Below, piece after piece: positions 1-6,446 of a DNA stretch of 7,685 nt (its first letter is position 1; the number at the start of each line of letters is the position of its first letter). Source of the DNA: an uncultured bacterium. Lineage in GTDB: Bacteria > Verrucomicrobiota > Kiritimatiellia > UBA8416 > CALETX01. The notes under the pieces are model-generated. The model was not told the DNA's origin. It worked only from the letters and a program-made list of their open reading frames with translations, and ran no database searches. The translations under genes and the position numbers were made by a program. The DNA is taken from positions 1 through 7,685 of the forward strand of contig CALETX010000050.1 of assembly GCA_937920455.1 (NCBI GenBank), given 5' to 3'.

Positions 1-1
1 C

Positions 2-289
2 GGCCGCAAGGTGCCGTATAGGCTTGGCCACTTCTTCCTCGCGATAAACATCTCGTTCTTCACCAGTTTGCAAAGGTTCAAGAAGACCACAGGCGATATT
101 CTGCGGCAACTGCGCGCATCTCGCAAAGCGCCAGGCTGCGATCGCATCTATACCTGCGGCGAGAAGGAACATCTCGCTTGGCTCGAACGCAGCAAGACCG
201 GAATACCAATCGGCAGGGAAGTCCAGAAGCAAATGATTCAAATGCGCGATGAACTTGGGCTGACAAAATACAAATTTTCGTTTGGTTAG
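2..289 (+). CDS. Malate/L-lactate dehydrogenase family (Ldh2-type) oxidoreductase, C-terminal fragment
   Basis: The reading frame is open from the left edge (it reads G-R-K before the first GTG at 11), so the real start lies outside the window and about 95 C-terminal residues are present. Seen: a GHFFLAI segment, then an FKKTTGDILRQLRAS helix, PGCDRIYTCGEKEH, and the tail KTGIPIGREV. This order matches the C-terminal end of the Ldh2/YbiC/YiaK/AllD family as I know it. Those are NAD(P)-dependent cytoplasmic enzymes that interconvert 2-hydroxy and 2-oxo acids (malate, lactate, ureidoglycolate, 2,3-diketogulonate). The substrate cannot be told from this fragment because the catalytic and cofactor residues lie upstream. 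The last residues (TKYKFSFG) extend a little past the usual end. The TAG stop at 287-289 overlaps the convergent permease stop, so no separate terminator fits between the two genes. Confidence 0.85.
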   Translation, partial: GRKVPYRLGHFFLAINISFFTSLQRFKKTTGDILRQLRASRKAPGCDRIYTCGEKEHLAWLERSKTGIPIGREVQKQMIQMRDELGLTKYKFSFG

Positions 290-1173
290 ACAATCCTGTC
301 AGCACTACTCTTATCGGTCTGTTTCCTGAAAAACTGGTTCAATCCCACAGCCGCCGCAATAATTGCAATGCCAACTGCAAGACGGCTTGGACTCTGTGCC
401 TTTTCTCCAAAAAGCGCGAACGACACAATAACAGCAAGCGGAATCTTTGCGTTGTTCATCACGGCAAGAATGCCTGCATTCACGCGGGCCGCGCCTAGAT
501 TCCAGAGGAAAAATCCCACGGCGCTGGGCGCAAGGCCGAGGTACAGCAGAGAAACTCCATTCTCTACGCTCAAGGACGACTTGAAGACATGGGTCGAAGC
601 AACTGCGAAAGGCAAACATGCAAGGGCGCCTCCGAGATAAAGAGGAGCAAAGCATTCAAGCTCATCCCTCCAGCCGCGGCCACCCATCGTCCTGCGATAG
701 GCCAATTGACCGGCAGCAAAACAGGCATTCGATACCTGTACGAGGAGAATTCCTGGAATGCTCATCCTCGTCTCCGCCCATGAACCCTGCCAGACAATCG
801 CTCCTGTCCCGACAACTGCAAGCGCAGCGGCAAGCCAAAAAGCCGCGTGAACTCTGCGCCACCACAGGTCGTTGAAAAGGGTGACATATAACGGCGTGAA
901 TATCGTGCATATCGCAACTACATACGCCGGCAGATAACGGAAAGATGCGGTATAAGTCATATACATCAAACCATACTGCACCGCGCCAATAAGCCCAAGC
1001 CGCAGGCCTTGTCCGGTATCGAGAGAACGCCACCTGCACCAAGGCGCAAAGGCAATGAATGAAACGGCCAGTCGCGTGAAAGCAATTAGGCTCGCGTCAA
1101 CTCCCACCAAGTTATACTTGATGATCCCGAAGGATGGCGCCCATATCAGGGATGCAATCAGCAGGAAGACCAT
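286..1173 (-). CDS. EamA/DMT-superfamily permease
   Basis: A 295-residue, very hydrophobic protein with about ten predicted membrane helices (roughly residues 1-19, 28-46, 58-75, 82-100, 108-127, 139-160, 175-193, 206-222, 234-256 and 263-282). This is the usual size and topology of drug/metabolite transporters built from two EamA repeats. Typical signatures are the opening LLIASLIWAPSFGIIK, the TPLYVTLF segment ending helix 4, and NNAKIPLAVIVSFALFGE in the second repeat. The family exports or imports small metabolites (amino acids, carboxylates, amines, nucleotide-sugar-like compounds) across the inner membrane; the substrate here is unknown. The ATG at 1173 is chosen because helix 1 begins right after it, although many relatives carry some ten more residues. 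It lies one base after the acylphosphatase stop (TGA-G-ATG on the minus strand), so translation is probably coupled. Its TAA stop overlaps the convergent dehydrogenase stop. Confidence 0.9.
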   Translation of the reverse strand: MVFLLIASLIWAPSFGIIKYNLVGVDASLIAFTRLAVSFIAFAPWCRWRSLDTGQGLRLGLIGAVQYGLMYMTYTASFRYLPAYVVAICTIFTPLYVTLFNDLWWRRVHAAFWLAAALAVVGTGAIVWQGSWAETRMSIPGILLVQVSNACFAAGQLAYRRTMGGRGWRDELECFAPLYLGGALACLPFAVASTHVFKSSLSVENGVSLLYLGLAPSAVGFFLWNLGAARVNAGILAVMNNAKIPLAVIVSFALFGEKAQSPSRLAVGIAIIAAAVGLNQFFRKQTDKSSADRIV

Positions 1174-1174
1174 C

Positions 1175-1450
1175 TCAGTGAATAACCCTGAATTCAGAGA
1201 ACTGGCTGGATCCAGTAGTTTCCTCAGTAACTACCACGTTCGTGACCCGTGCGTGAGGCGGCCCGCGCCTGCACCACTCGACAAAAGCATCCACCATCTC
1301 GTCAGAGCCTTCCGCAACAGCTTCAACCCTGCCGTCCGGAAGATTCCTCACCCACCCTTTCACACCAAGACGATCCGCCTGCTCGCAGGCATACATGCGG
1401 TAGCACACGCCCTGGACCCTGCCGCTGATCAGCAAATGAACACGCTTCAT
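1175..1450 (-). CDS. acyP: Acylphosphatase
   Basis: A 91-residue cytoplasmic protein of exactly the usual acylphosphatase length. The first signature, GRVQGVCYR (residues 10-18), carries the phosphate-binding loop and the catalytic Arg18. The second, GWVRN (32-36), carries the catalytic Asn36. PDGRVEAVAEG follows, and the C-terminus FSEFRVIH fits the last strand of the ferredoxin-like fold. The family hydrolyses acyl phosphates such as acetyl phosphate or 1,3-bisphosphoglycerate to the carboxylate and phosphate. The ATG at 1450 has a good Shine-Dalgarno (GAGGTG) ten bases upstream. It lies 95 bases downstream of the large heparinase-like gene and one base upstream of the permease, so the three may form one leftward transcript. 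Both key residues are present, so the enzyme should be active. Confidence 0.96.
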   Translation of the reverse strand: MKRVHLLISGRVQGVCYRMYACEQADRLGVKGWVRNLPDGRVEAVAEGSDEMVDAFVEWCRRGPPHARVTNVVVTEETTGSSQFSEFRVIH

Positions 1451-1460
1451 CTTAAGCTGT

Positions 1461-1466
1461 CACCTC
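1461..1466 (-). promoter_or_regulatory. Ribosome binding site of acyP
   Basis: On the minus strand the bases read GAGGTG, part of the longer AGAGGTGA, followed by ten bases and then the ATG at 1450. This is a strong Shine-Dalgarno match at slightly long spacing. It supports the 1450 start and shows that acyP can be translated independently of the gene upstream. Confidence 0.6.
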
Positions 1467-1501
1467 TATCAGTCGCTGACCAACGTATGTTTCCACGATA
1501 T

Positions 1502-1537
1502 GCAGCCGGGCGTCAACACAACTCACGCCTCACCTGC
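1502..1537. repeat. Interrupted inverted repeat in the spacer between the heparinase-like gene and acyP
   Basis: Two nested arm pairs are visible. The outer pair is GCAG (1502-1505) with CTGC (1534-1537). The inner pair is GGCGT (1509-1513) with ACGCC (1525-1529) around an 11-base loop. As RNA from the minus strand this could fold into a bulged hairpin just after the heparinase-like stop codon. No T-run follows on either strand, so it is not a standard intrinsic terminator. It could be an RNA processing or stabilising element, or chance. The rest of the 95-base spacer holds only the acyP ribosome binding site. Confidence 0.3.
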
Positions 1538-1545
1538 CCCATAAC

Positions 1546-4500
1546 TCACCATATCAGCCATCCCGCATGCGCCCTTACGAGCCTCATCACGCGCCCGGTT
1601 TCTATCCAAAGGAGTATCTCACCATCTCGATACTCAACAGAACACTCAAAATTTGACCTCTCTGTCCCGTCCGAAAATATAACAACAAAGGGCCGAGTGA
1701 CGTCGGCTCTATACGCAACGGTTACCGGAAACCATCTCGCTTCAGCAAAACGATACCCCCAGTGAACATCGCAAAGGGATCTTTCCTCGCTAATGTGGAT
1801 TAAGCATTCTGGGCCAAAGCATCGTATCCCAAGTCGAGCTTTCTCGCCCTGCACAATAAGGCGGTTATTGTCTTCGACATTCACAGGGCCGCCACATTGA
1901 AGGAGGCAGAGCACATCAGCGTCAGCGTCAATATCGTCTATAAGGACTACAGCCCTCTCTCCTATCATGGCAAGACGGCGTACAACCCTCCGCGCCGCCG
2001 ACTTGTACGCGGCAGTGCTGTCTACTCCAATCCACCTCACATCATCTCGCTCCTCGCATTCCACAACAGGGCCGGTGAATCCCCTCGGAATGACAGGCCC
2101 CTTCCCGCCAATAAGCGGCAAACAGTGATCAGCAGGATTATCCTTGTAGTAGCCCGGATCGAGGAGGAGTCTTTCGCCACGCAAATCCAGATACATACTT
2201 CCGGTGTCCGGCTGATTATGGTGGGTGTATGGTGGACGGCTCCCTTTCAACCCTGCGGTCCATACGCAATCGAACTTCGAACTCGAACGCAGAATGGTAT
2301 ATTCGATGCTGGACAGCCGGTAACAAAGTGGCAAATCCGGTTGCTTTTTCATCTCAGGGACCGCGGGTCTGTAAAGAAGCGCGTCCGCCAGAGTTGGCCG
2401 GTAGGGAGTCTCCAAACCTCTCCGCTGGCGATCCCTGTACCATCGCCATGCGTGATCTCCGTACCATAAACCAAGGGCATCTCCGTAACGGCCTGCGACA
2501 AACCACCCCAGATGCCCGCCAACGGGCATTGGAATTGTGTCGTTCACGCCATGAAGAGCTCCGTCATTACATAATCCCACCCTCACCATATTCATCATGT
2601 TAGGAATGGCTGAATGCCAGAGCAATCCGTCCCCATGGCCGGAAAAGCGCTCGAAAGCCACGGCAAAACGCAAGAAATGTTCGGTTCCATAGGTCCAATA
2701 CTGGGCGCCTTCTGTGTTGCCGCCATCGGGCCCGTTACACCAGTTCAGCCATTTGCGGATAAAAACACGCGCGTAATACAAGGCATCCTTGGCCTGCTCC
2801 GGACATTCTTTCCACAGCGCCAGAGCCAGAAGACCACCGCCCGCATTTCCAACAGGATTGGCATTTGCGATCGTTGTGACTGTCCAGCTGCGTCGTCGTG
2901 CCGTCTCCAGATAAAGATCCAGAAACCGTCGCATGAGTCGCACCCACATTTCGCGCTCTACATCTGTCATCATCGAGTGAAAAGCGTCGTAAGCCAGGGC
3001 TAGTGCAGCACTGGCCATCCCCTCGTGCAGATGTGTCTCGTGCCCAGGAATCGTGAGTGCAACAGCCCCCTTTACGCATAAAGTAGCCCTGTCAATCAAG
3101 CCTTTATCGTCCGTTACAAGCCACCTTTCAAAGAGCCGTCCGACTTTCATTACAAGATCCATTCGGAAAGGATGCATGCACTCTATAGAACTCTGCATCA
3201 AAATCCGATTGAACCTTACAAGTTCTTTCTCGCTCAGATTGTCAATGCCCCTCGCAAGCATGGCGCGACCCTCGGCAGGCAAACGCACCCGCTCGAACGC
3301 TCTGGGGTCGTAGAGATTCCGCATCCTGAGCAGCCCGTTAAATTCCTTAATCAGGAGCGAAACAGTCTCCCTCGATGGGCTGATCTCCCTTGCGACAACA
3401 CGCCATGCCTCCTTTGCCAGCTTCGACTGCGCATCCCAAAGCCGCCTGGCAGCCGGATTACGAGCGCCTTCTCCATCCCTGAGCATTGTTTCTCGCGCAA
3501 CCCGAAACCAATTCATGCAGTTCGGCGTTATGTCAAATGACGCCTCGGGTGCATCATCCATTCCTCCTGAAAAATCACTATCAAAGCCGGCCTGCTCTTC
3601 CTCAAGCATTTCCCTGAACGGAGAAAGCGCCAGTTTTGAACGAATTGCGGAAAGCTCTTTCTCGCCGAAAAGCAGATATGGGCGAGACATTGCTCTGCTC
3701 CACCCTGCCTCAGGTTGCTCTGGCTCTCCGCGAAATGTGCAACGCCCAAGTTCCGTCTCCATCCCCTCGCATCTCCACACAAATTTCAAGCAGGTGAAAG
3801 CAGGCCATTCCAATGGCGCGGTCCAGGCTATTTCCGTTTTCCCACCCTTCTCGACATGCAGTACACTTCGAAAATATGTCTCTTCACGATCAGTACATAT
3901 CCTTGCAACCTCCAGCAACCCGGTCACCCCCTCGCCGCCCCTGTGAATCAACACAATCCTTCGCGGCCCGACTTTCGCCAACCGTACTGCTGGCGAATTC
4001 TCAGATAACCTGAACTCTCCAAATCTTTCAGCTTGCGCAAAACCGAGTTCACAAGCGGTTGTGCATGCCGTCTCATAAGATTCTCCCTTCCACCGGACGC
4101 GTGCTATTAGCCCTCGAAAGCACCTGGAACGTGACGCGTTCATTCCAAGACCCACCAAATCGAACGGCACCTCAGCCGATATCCGCCACTCCCACATACC
4201 CTCAGCCAGACGACGCGTTTCTGCTCTTGTCACAACTCTATGTCTCGTCATCCGGCCGCCATCAGAAACGAGAACCGACCGTCCGTCCGATGCAATGATG
4301 AGCTGCACTTGCAACAGATCTCGCCCAGGGTCCGGCGCTGTTCGGAGCTCGATGTGATCCTGCATCCAGAAATCAGGAGAGTCTGCGGCAAGATCCGGCC
4401 GGGAGACAATTTGATCGGCCACGCAGTTCGCCTCCACGAACAAGGTGCGATTGCGCCATGCCAGGCGAATGAGAGTGTCCGGCTTCGCAAATGCAAAGCC

Positions 4501-4650
4501 GTCCTGAGTGACAAGACACGGAATGGGCGGAATCGAATCCCATGCTGAGGCTTCGTACGATGCAAGTGGATACACTATATGAACTGGCGGACTGAACCCA
4601 TCACGGTGTTTCAGCTCCGAACGCAAATTATCGCCAGCAGTTCCTTTCAT
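1546..4650 (-). CDS. Heparinase II/III-like protein with N-terminal CBM9-like domain
   Basis: A 1034-residue protein with three parts. Residues about 22-215 look like a CBM9-type sugar-binding domain: WDSIPPIP near the start, FVEANCVADQ, FWMQDHIELR (94-103), and a closing RFGEFRL. Residues about 320-770 fit the alpha/alpha-toroid lyase domain: RPYLLFGEKELSAIRSKL (323-340), NANPVGNAGGG (596-606), PDGGNTEGAQYWTYGTEH (641-658). Residues about 775-1034 fit the heparinase II/III beta-sandwich: THHNQPDTGSMYLDL (809-823), LLLDPGYY (828-835), then DHCLPLIGGKG (841-851), where relatives usually read HNT-L-DG-GQ. Relatives cleave uronate-containing polysaccharides by beta-elimination; the substrate here is unknown. 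No signal peptide is visible. The ATG at 4650 is preferred: an in-frame ATG at 4716 would add 22 undomain-like residues and run into the divergent gene. Shine-Dalgarno support at 4650 is weak. Activity is uncertain because the motif is diverged. Confidence 0.85.
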   Translation of the reverse strand: MKGTAGDNLRSELKHRDGFSPPVHIVYPLASYEASAWDSIPPIPCLVTQDGFAFAKPDTLIRLAWRNRTLFVEANCVADQIVSRPDLAADSPDFWMQDHIELRTAPDPGRDLLQVQLIIASDGRSVLVSDGGRMTRHRVVTRAETRRLAEGMWEWRISAEVPFDLVGLGMNASRSRCFRGLIARVRWKGESYETACTTACELGFAQAERFGEFRLSENSPAVRLAKVGPRRIVLIHRGGEGVTGLLEVARICTDREETYFRSVLHVEKGGKTEIAWTAPLEWPAFTCLKFVWRCEGMETELGRCTFRGEPEQPEAGWSRAMSRPYLLFGEKELSAIRSKLALSPFREMLEEEQAGFDSDFSGGMDDAPEASFDITPNCMNWFRVARETMLRDGEGARNPAARRLWDAQSKLAKEAWRVVAREISPSRETVSLLIKEFNGLLRMRNLYDPRAFERVRLPAEGRAMLARGIDNLSEKELVRFNRILMQSSIECMHPFRMDLVMKVGRLFERWLVTDDKGLIDRATLCVKGAVALTIPGHETHLHEGMASAALALAYDAFHSMMTDVEREMWVRLMRRFLDLYLETARRRSWTVTTIANANPVGNAGGGLLALALWKECPEQAKDALYYARVFIRKWLNWCNGPDGGNTEGAQYWTYGTEHFLRFAVAFERFSGHGDGLLWHSAIPNMMNMVRVGLCNDGALHGVNDTIPMPVGGHLGWFVAGRYGDALGLWYGDHAWRWYRDRQRRGLETPYRPTLADALLYRPAVPEMKKQPDLPLCYRLSSIEYTILRSSSKFDCVWTAGLKGSRPPYTHHNQPDTGSMYLDLRGERLLLDPGYYKDNPADHCLPLIGGKGPVIPRGFTGPVVECEERDDVRWIGVDSTAAYKSAARRVVRRLAMIGERAVVLIDDIDADADVLCLLQCGGPVNVEDNNRLIVQGEKARLGIRCFGPECLIHISEERSLCDVHWGYRFAEARWFPVTVAYRADVTRPFVVIFSDGTERSNFECSVEYRDGEILLWIETGRVMRLVRAHAGWLIW

Positions 4651-4699
4651 ACTCTCACATCTTGACCTCGTGGCCGATGCTTGGCAAGGTGGTTGCCGG
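4651..4699. promoter_or_regulatory. Divergent intergenic spacer between the CBM9/heparinase-like gene and the TPR gene
   Basis: Only 49 bases separate the two divergent start codons, so both promoters must lie partly inside the opposite coding region or overlap here. On the plus strand TTGACC (4662-4667) resembles a -35 box, but nothing like TATAAT follows at 17 bases. On the minus strand GAGG (complement of 4666-4669) is about 15 bases before the 4650 ATG, too far for a standard Shine-Dalgarno; GAGAG lies too close. No convincing operator palindrome is seen apart from the hairpin described separately. Confidence 0.35.
4681..4699 (+). promoter_or_regulatory. Ribosome binding site inside a start-proximal hairpin (TPR gene)
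   Basis: GGCAA (4683-4687) and TTGCC (4693-4697) are perfect complementary arms around the loop GGTGG (4688-4692). Two G-U pairs (4682 with 4698, 4681 with 4699) could lengthen the stem to seven pairs as RNA. The loop together with the preceding AA gives AAGGTGG, a good Shine-Dalgarno seven bases before the ATG at 4700. This both supports that ATG over the GTG at 4670 and suggests that ribosome access may depend on this small, moderately stable fold. Confidence 0.45.
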
Positions 4700-6430
4700 A
4701 TGAAAATTGCATCCATCCTGCGTCATTCAACTGCCTTGCCTGCGGCCATGCTTGCCTGCGCTGTCTGTCTGGTCTACCTGCCCTCCTTCGAAAACGACTT
4801 TATTTACGACGATTTCCCACTCATTGTTCACGCGCCCACAATCCAAAGCCTTAGCGATGCGGTATCAGTCTTCGCAGAACGGCATTTTTCGACAGTGCCT
4901 TATTACCGACCTGCGGTAAAAATGACTTTTCAACTCCAGAAAACCCTTTCTGGAAACCATCCTGCGCCATATCACGCTTTCAACCTGGCTGTCGCCGCCG
5001 GCGCCGCCCTTGTTTTCTTCATCATTCTCATCTCAAAGCCTTTTTCTTTTCATCCATGGTCAGCGTTTCTTGCGTCGCTCGCATGGTCCGTCCATCCTGC
5101 CGCGTCTTCATGCGTCTATCCAACTGCTTCGGGAAGAGAAGCCCTTATGCCGGCGCTCTTCATGCTTGTCGGACTCTTCGCACACATGCGCGCTGGACCC
5201 TTCTGGCGCGGAAGTGCCCTCCTGTCCTTTGTTGTTGCCATCCTGGGGCGCGAGCAAGCGGTAGTTCTGCCATTTGTCTTTGCAGCAGCCGACTTTCTCG
5301 GACTCTCGGACGATCCGCCGGCCAGGCGTTGGAAGGAATGGAGTCTGCGATATGCTCCGTTCATAATCATCAGCGCCGTATATTTCGCCATGCGTTCCGT
5401 TACGCTCGAAGGGCGCTATACCGTTCGTCCTGCCGAGCGTCCTCTGATAGAAATCTGCGTGTCGGCCCTCTACGCCATCCAAACCGCGATTGCGCCGTAT
5501 TTCGACCTGAAATATGAGCCCACCTTCTCCGGGTGGTTCTCGGCGCCCCGCGTTCTTGCGGCAGCCTCGGTGATGTGTGGAATCCTTCTTATCGCACTCC
5601 GACAGGACATCTCCACCAAACGACGAGTCTTCTTCTGGATTGTATTCTCTTTTCTTACGCTGCTTCCCACCACCAACATCATCAGGCAGGAGGCCAGGTG
5701 CGACGAGCGATACCTGTTTCTTCCCCTCGCCGGATTTGTTGCCGTCACTCTGGAGACATTCAGAGCTCTAAAACATCAGACATTACGCGTTGCAGCAACG
5801 ACACTTGCGGCGGCCGTGATAGTTCTCTGGAGCGGAGCAAGCTGGCGACGGGCGCGGTTTTTCCGAACAAACATAACCTTTCTCATACACTGGACACAGA
5901 CGAGTCCAGACGATCCATATCCGCACTATTATCTTGGGACGGCGCTTGCCAATGCGGGACGCCTGCTGGAAGCCGTTCGGCCGCTCGAACGCGCCGTGCT
6001 TCTGATGCCAGATCTCCATGAGGCTTTGTACAACCTGGGCAACACGCGCCTTCAACTTGGCGAAGCAGAAGAAGCCGTTCGGCTTTATTACCGAACATTG
6101 AGGTTACGGCCAGACCATATCGGCGCGATGTCCAACCTTGGTGCTGCGCTGGTTGCCCTTGGAAGAAACACGGAGGCAGTCTCAGCGCTCAGAGAGGCGG
6201 TCAAAAAGGATCCATCTCATGCCGACTCCCGCTACAATCTGGGAGTCGCTCTTGCATGCGCCGGCCTGAAAGATCTGGCCCTTCGCGAATTCAAGGAAAC
6301 ACTGCGAAGGCATCCCCATCACGTCGCCGCTCGGCACAACCTGGCCGTGCTGATTGGATCCAACGTCATCCGCGAAAACGAGTCTCATAATGTCATCGTC
6401 CCGGCTACTGGCGCCTTTGATGCCAACTGA
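4700..6430 (+). CDS. TMTC-like GT-C membrane protein with C-terminal TPR repeats
   Basis: A 576-residue protein with about 11 hydrophobic segments in its first 395 residues, followed by a soluble TPR array. Family signs of bacterial TMTC-like (O-mannosyltransferase-related, GT-C fold) proteins are: NDFIYDDFPLI (32-42) after the first helix, whose YDD holds the expected catalytic or metal-binding aspartate; YYRPAVKMTF (68-77); AWSVHPAASSCVYPTASGRE (128-147); and DERYLFLPLAGF (335-346). Tetratricopeptide repeats start near 405. The motifs YYLG, YNLG, SNLG, YNLG and HNLA recur every 34 residues (glycine at 413, 447, 481, 515), giving four full repeats and part of a fifth. The likely role is transfer of sugar from a polyprenyl-phosphate donor to exported protein or glycan, with the TPRs binding a partner; this is inferred from the family. 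The ATG at 4700 is chosen for its Shine-Dalgarno. The GTG at 4670 would add ten residues. The stop lies 16 bases from the convergent gene's stop, with no terminator between them. Confidence 0.85.
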   Translation: MKIASILRHSTALPAAMLACAVCLVYLPSFENDFIYDDFPLIVHAPTIQSLSDAVSVFAERHFSTVPYYRPAVKMTFQLQKTLSGNHPAPYHAFNLAVAAGAALVFFIILISKPFSFHPWSAFLASLAWSVHPAASSCVYPTASGREALMPALFMLVGLFAHMRAGPFWRGSALLSFVVAILGREQAVVLPFVFAAADFLGLSDDPPARRWKEWSLRYAPFIIISAVYFAMRSVTLEGRYTVRPAERPLIEICVSALYAIQTAIAPYFDLKYEPTFSGWFSAPRVLAAASVMCGILLIALRQDISTKRRVFFWIVFSFLTLLPTTNIIRQEARCDERYLFLPLAGFVAVTLETFRALKHQTLRVAATTLAAAVIVLWSGASWRRARFFRTNITFLIHWTQTSPDDPYPHYYLGTALANAGRLLEAVRPLERAVLLMPDLHEALYNLGNTRLQLGEAEEAVRLYYRTLRLRPDHIGAMSNLGAALVALGRNTEAVSALREAVKKDPSHADSRYNLGVALACAGLKDLALREFKETLRRHPHHVAARHNLAVLIGSNVIRENESHNVIVPATGAFDAN

Positions 6431-6446
6431 CTTTGGAGGTGCTTTC

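Noticed and set aside
1055..1765. Long plus-strand open frame of 236 codons across acyP and both neighbours
   Set aside because: It is antisense to three well-supported minus-strand genes, its translation is rich in Ser/Pro/His/Arg with no recognisable domain, and it spans gene boundaries. It is a shadow frame.
1897..2469. Plus-strand open frame of 190 codons inside the large heparinase-like gene
   Set aside because: It is antisense to conserved domain sequence, has no family resemblance, and its composition is typical of a reverse-complement shadow.
4662..4690. Possible sigma-70 promoter for the TPR gene (TTGACC at 4662-4667)
   Set aside because: No acceptable -10 box follows at 16-18 bases, and the transcript start would fall at or beyond the start codon at 4700.
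4651..4716. N-terminal extension of the large heparinase-like protein to the ATG at 4716
   Set aside because: The 22 extra residues are neither a signal peptide nor part of a domain, and they would overlap the start of the divergent TPR gene. The ATG at 4650 is more economical, though its ribosome site is weak.
4733..4759. Short direct repeat CTTGCCTGCG, twice with six bases between
   Set aside because: It lies in the coding sequence for the first membrane helix of the TPR protein and is explained by repeated Leu/Ala-type codons.
6431..6446. Possible bidirectional terminator between the two convergent genes
   Set aside because: The 16-base gap has no inverted repeat and no T-run on either strand.
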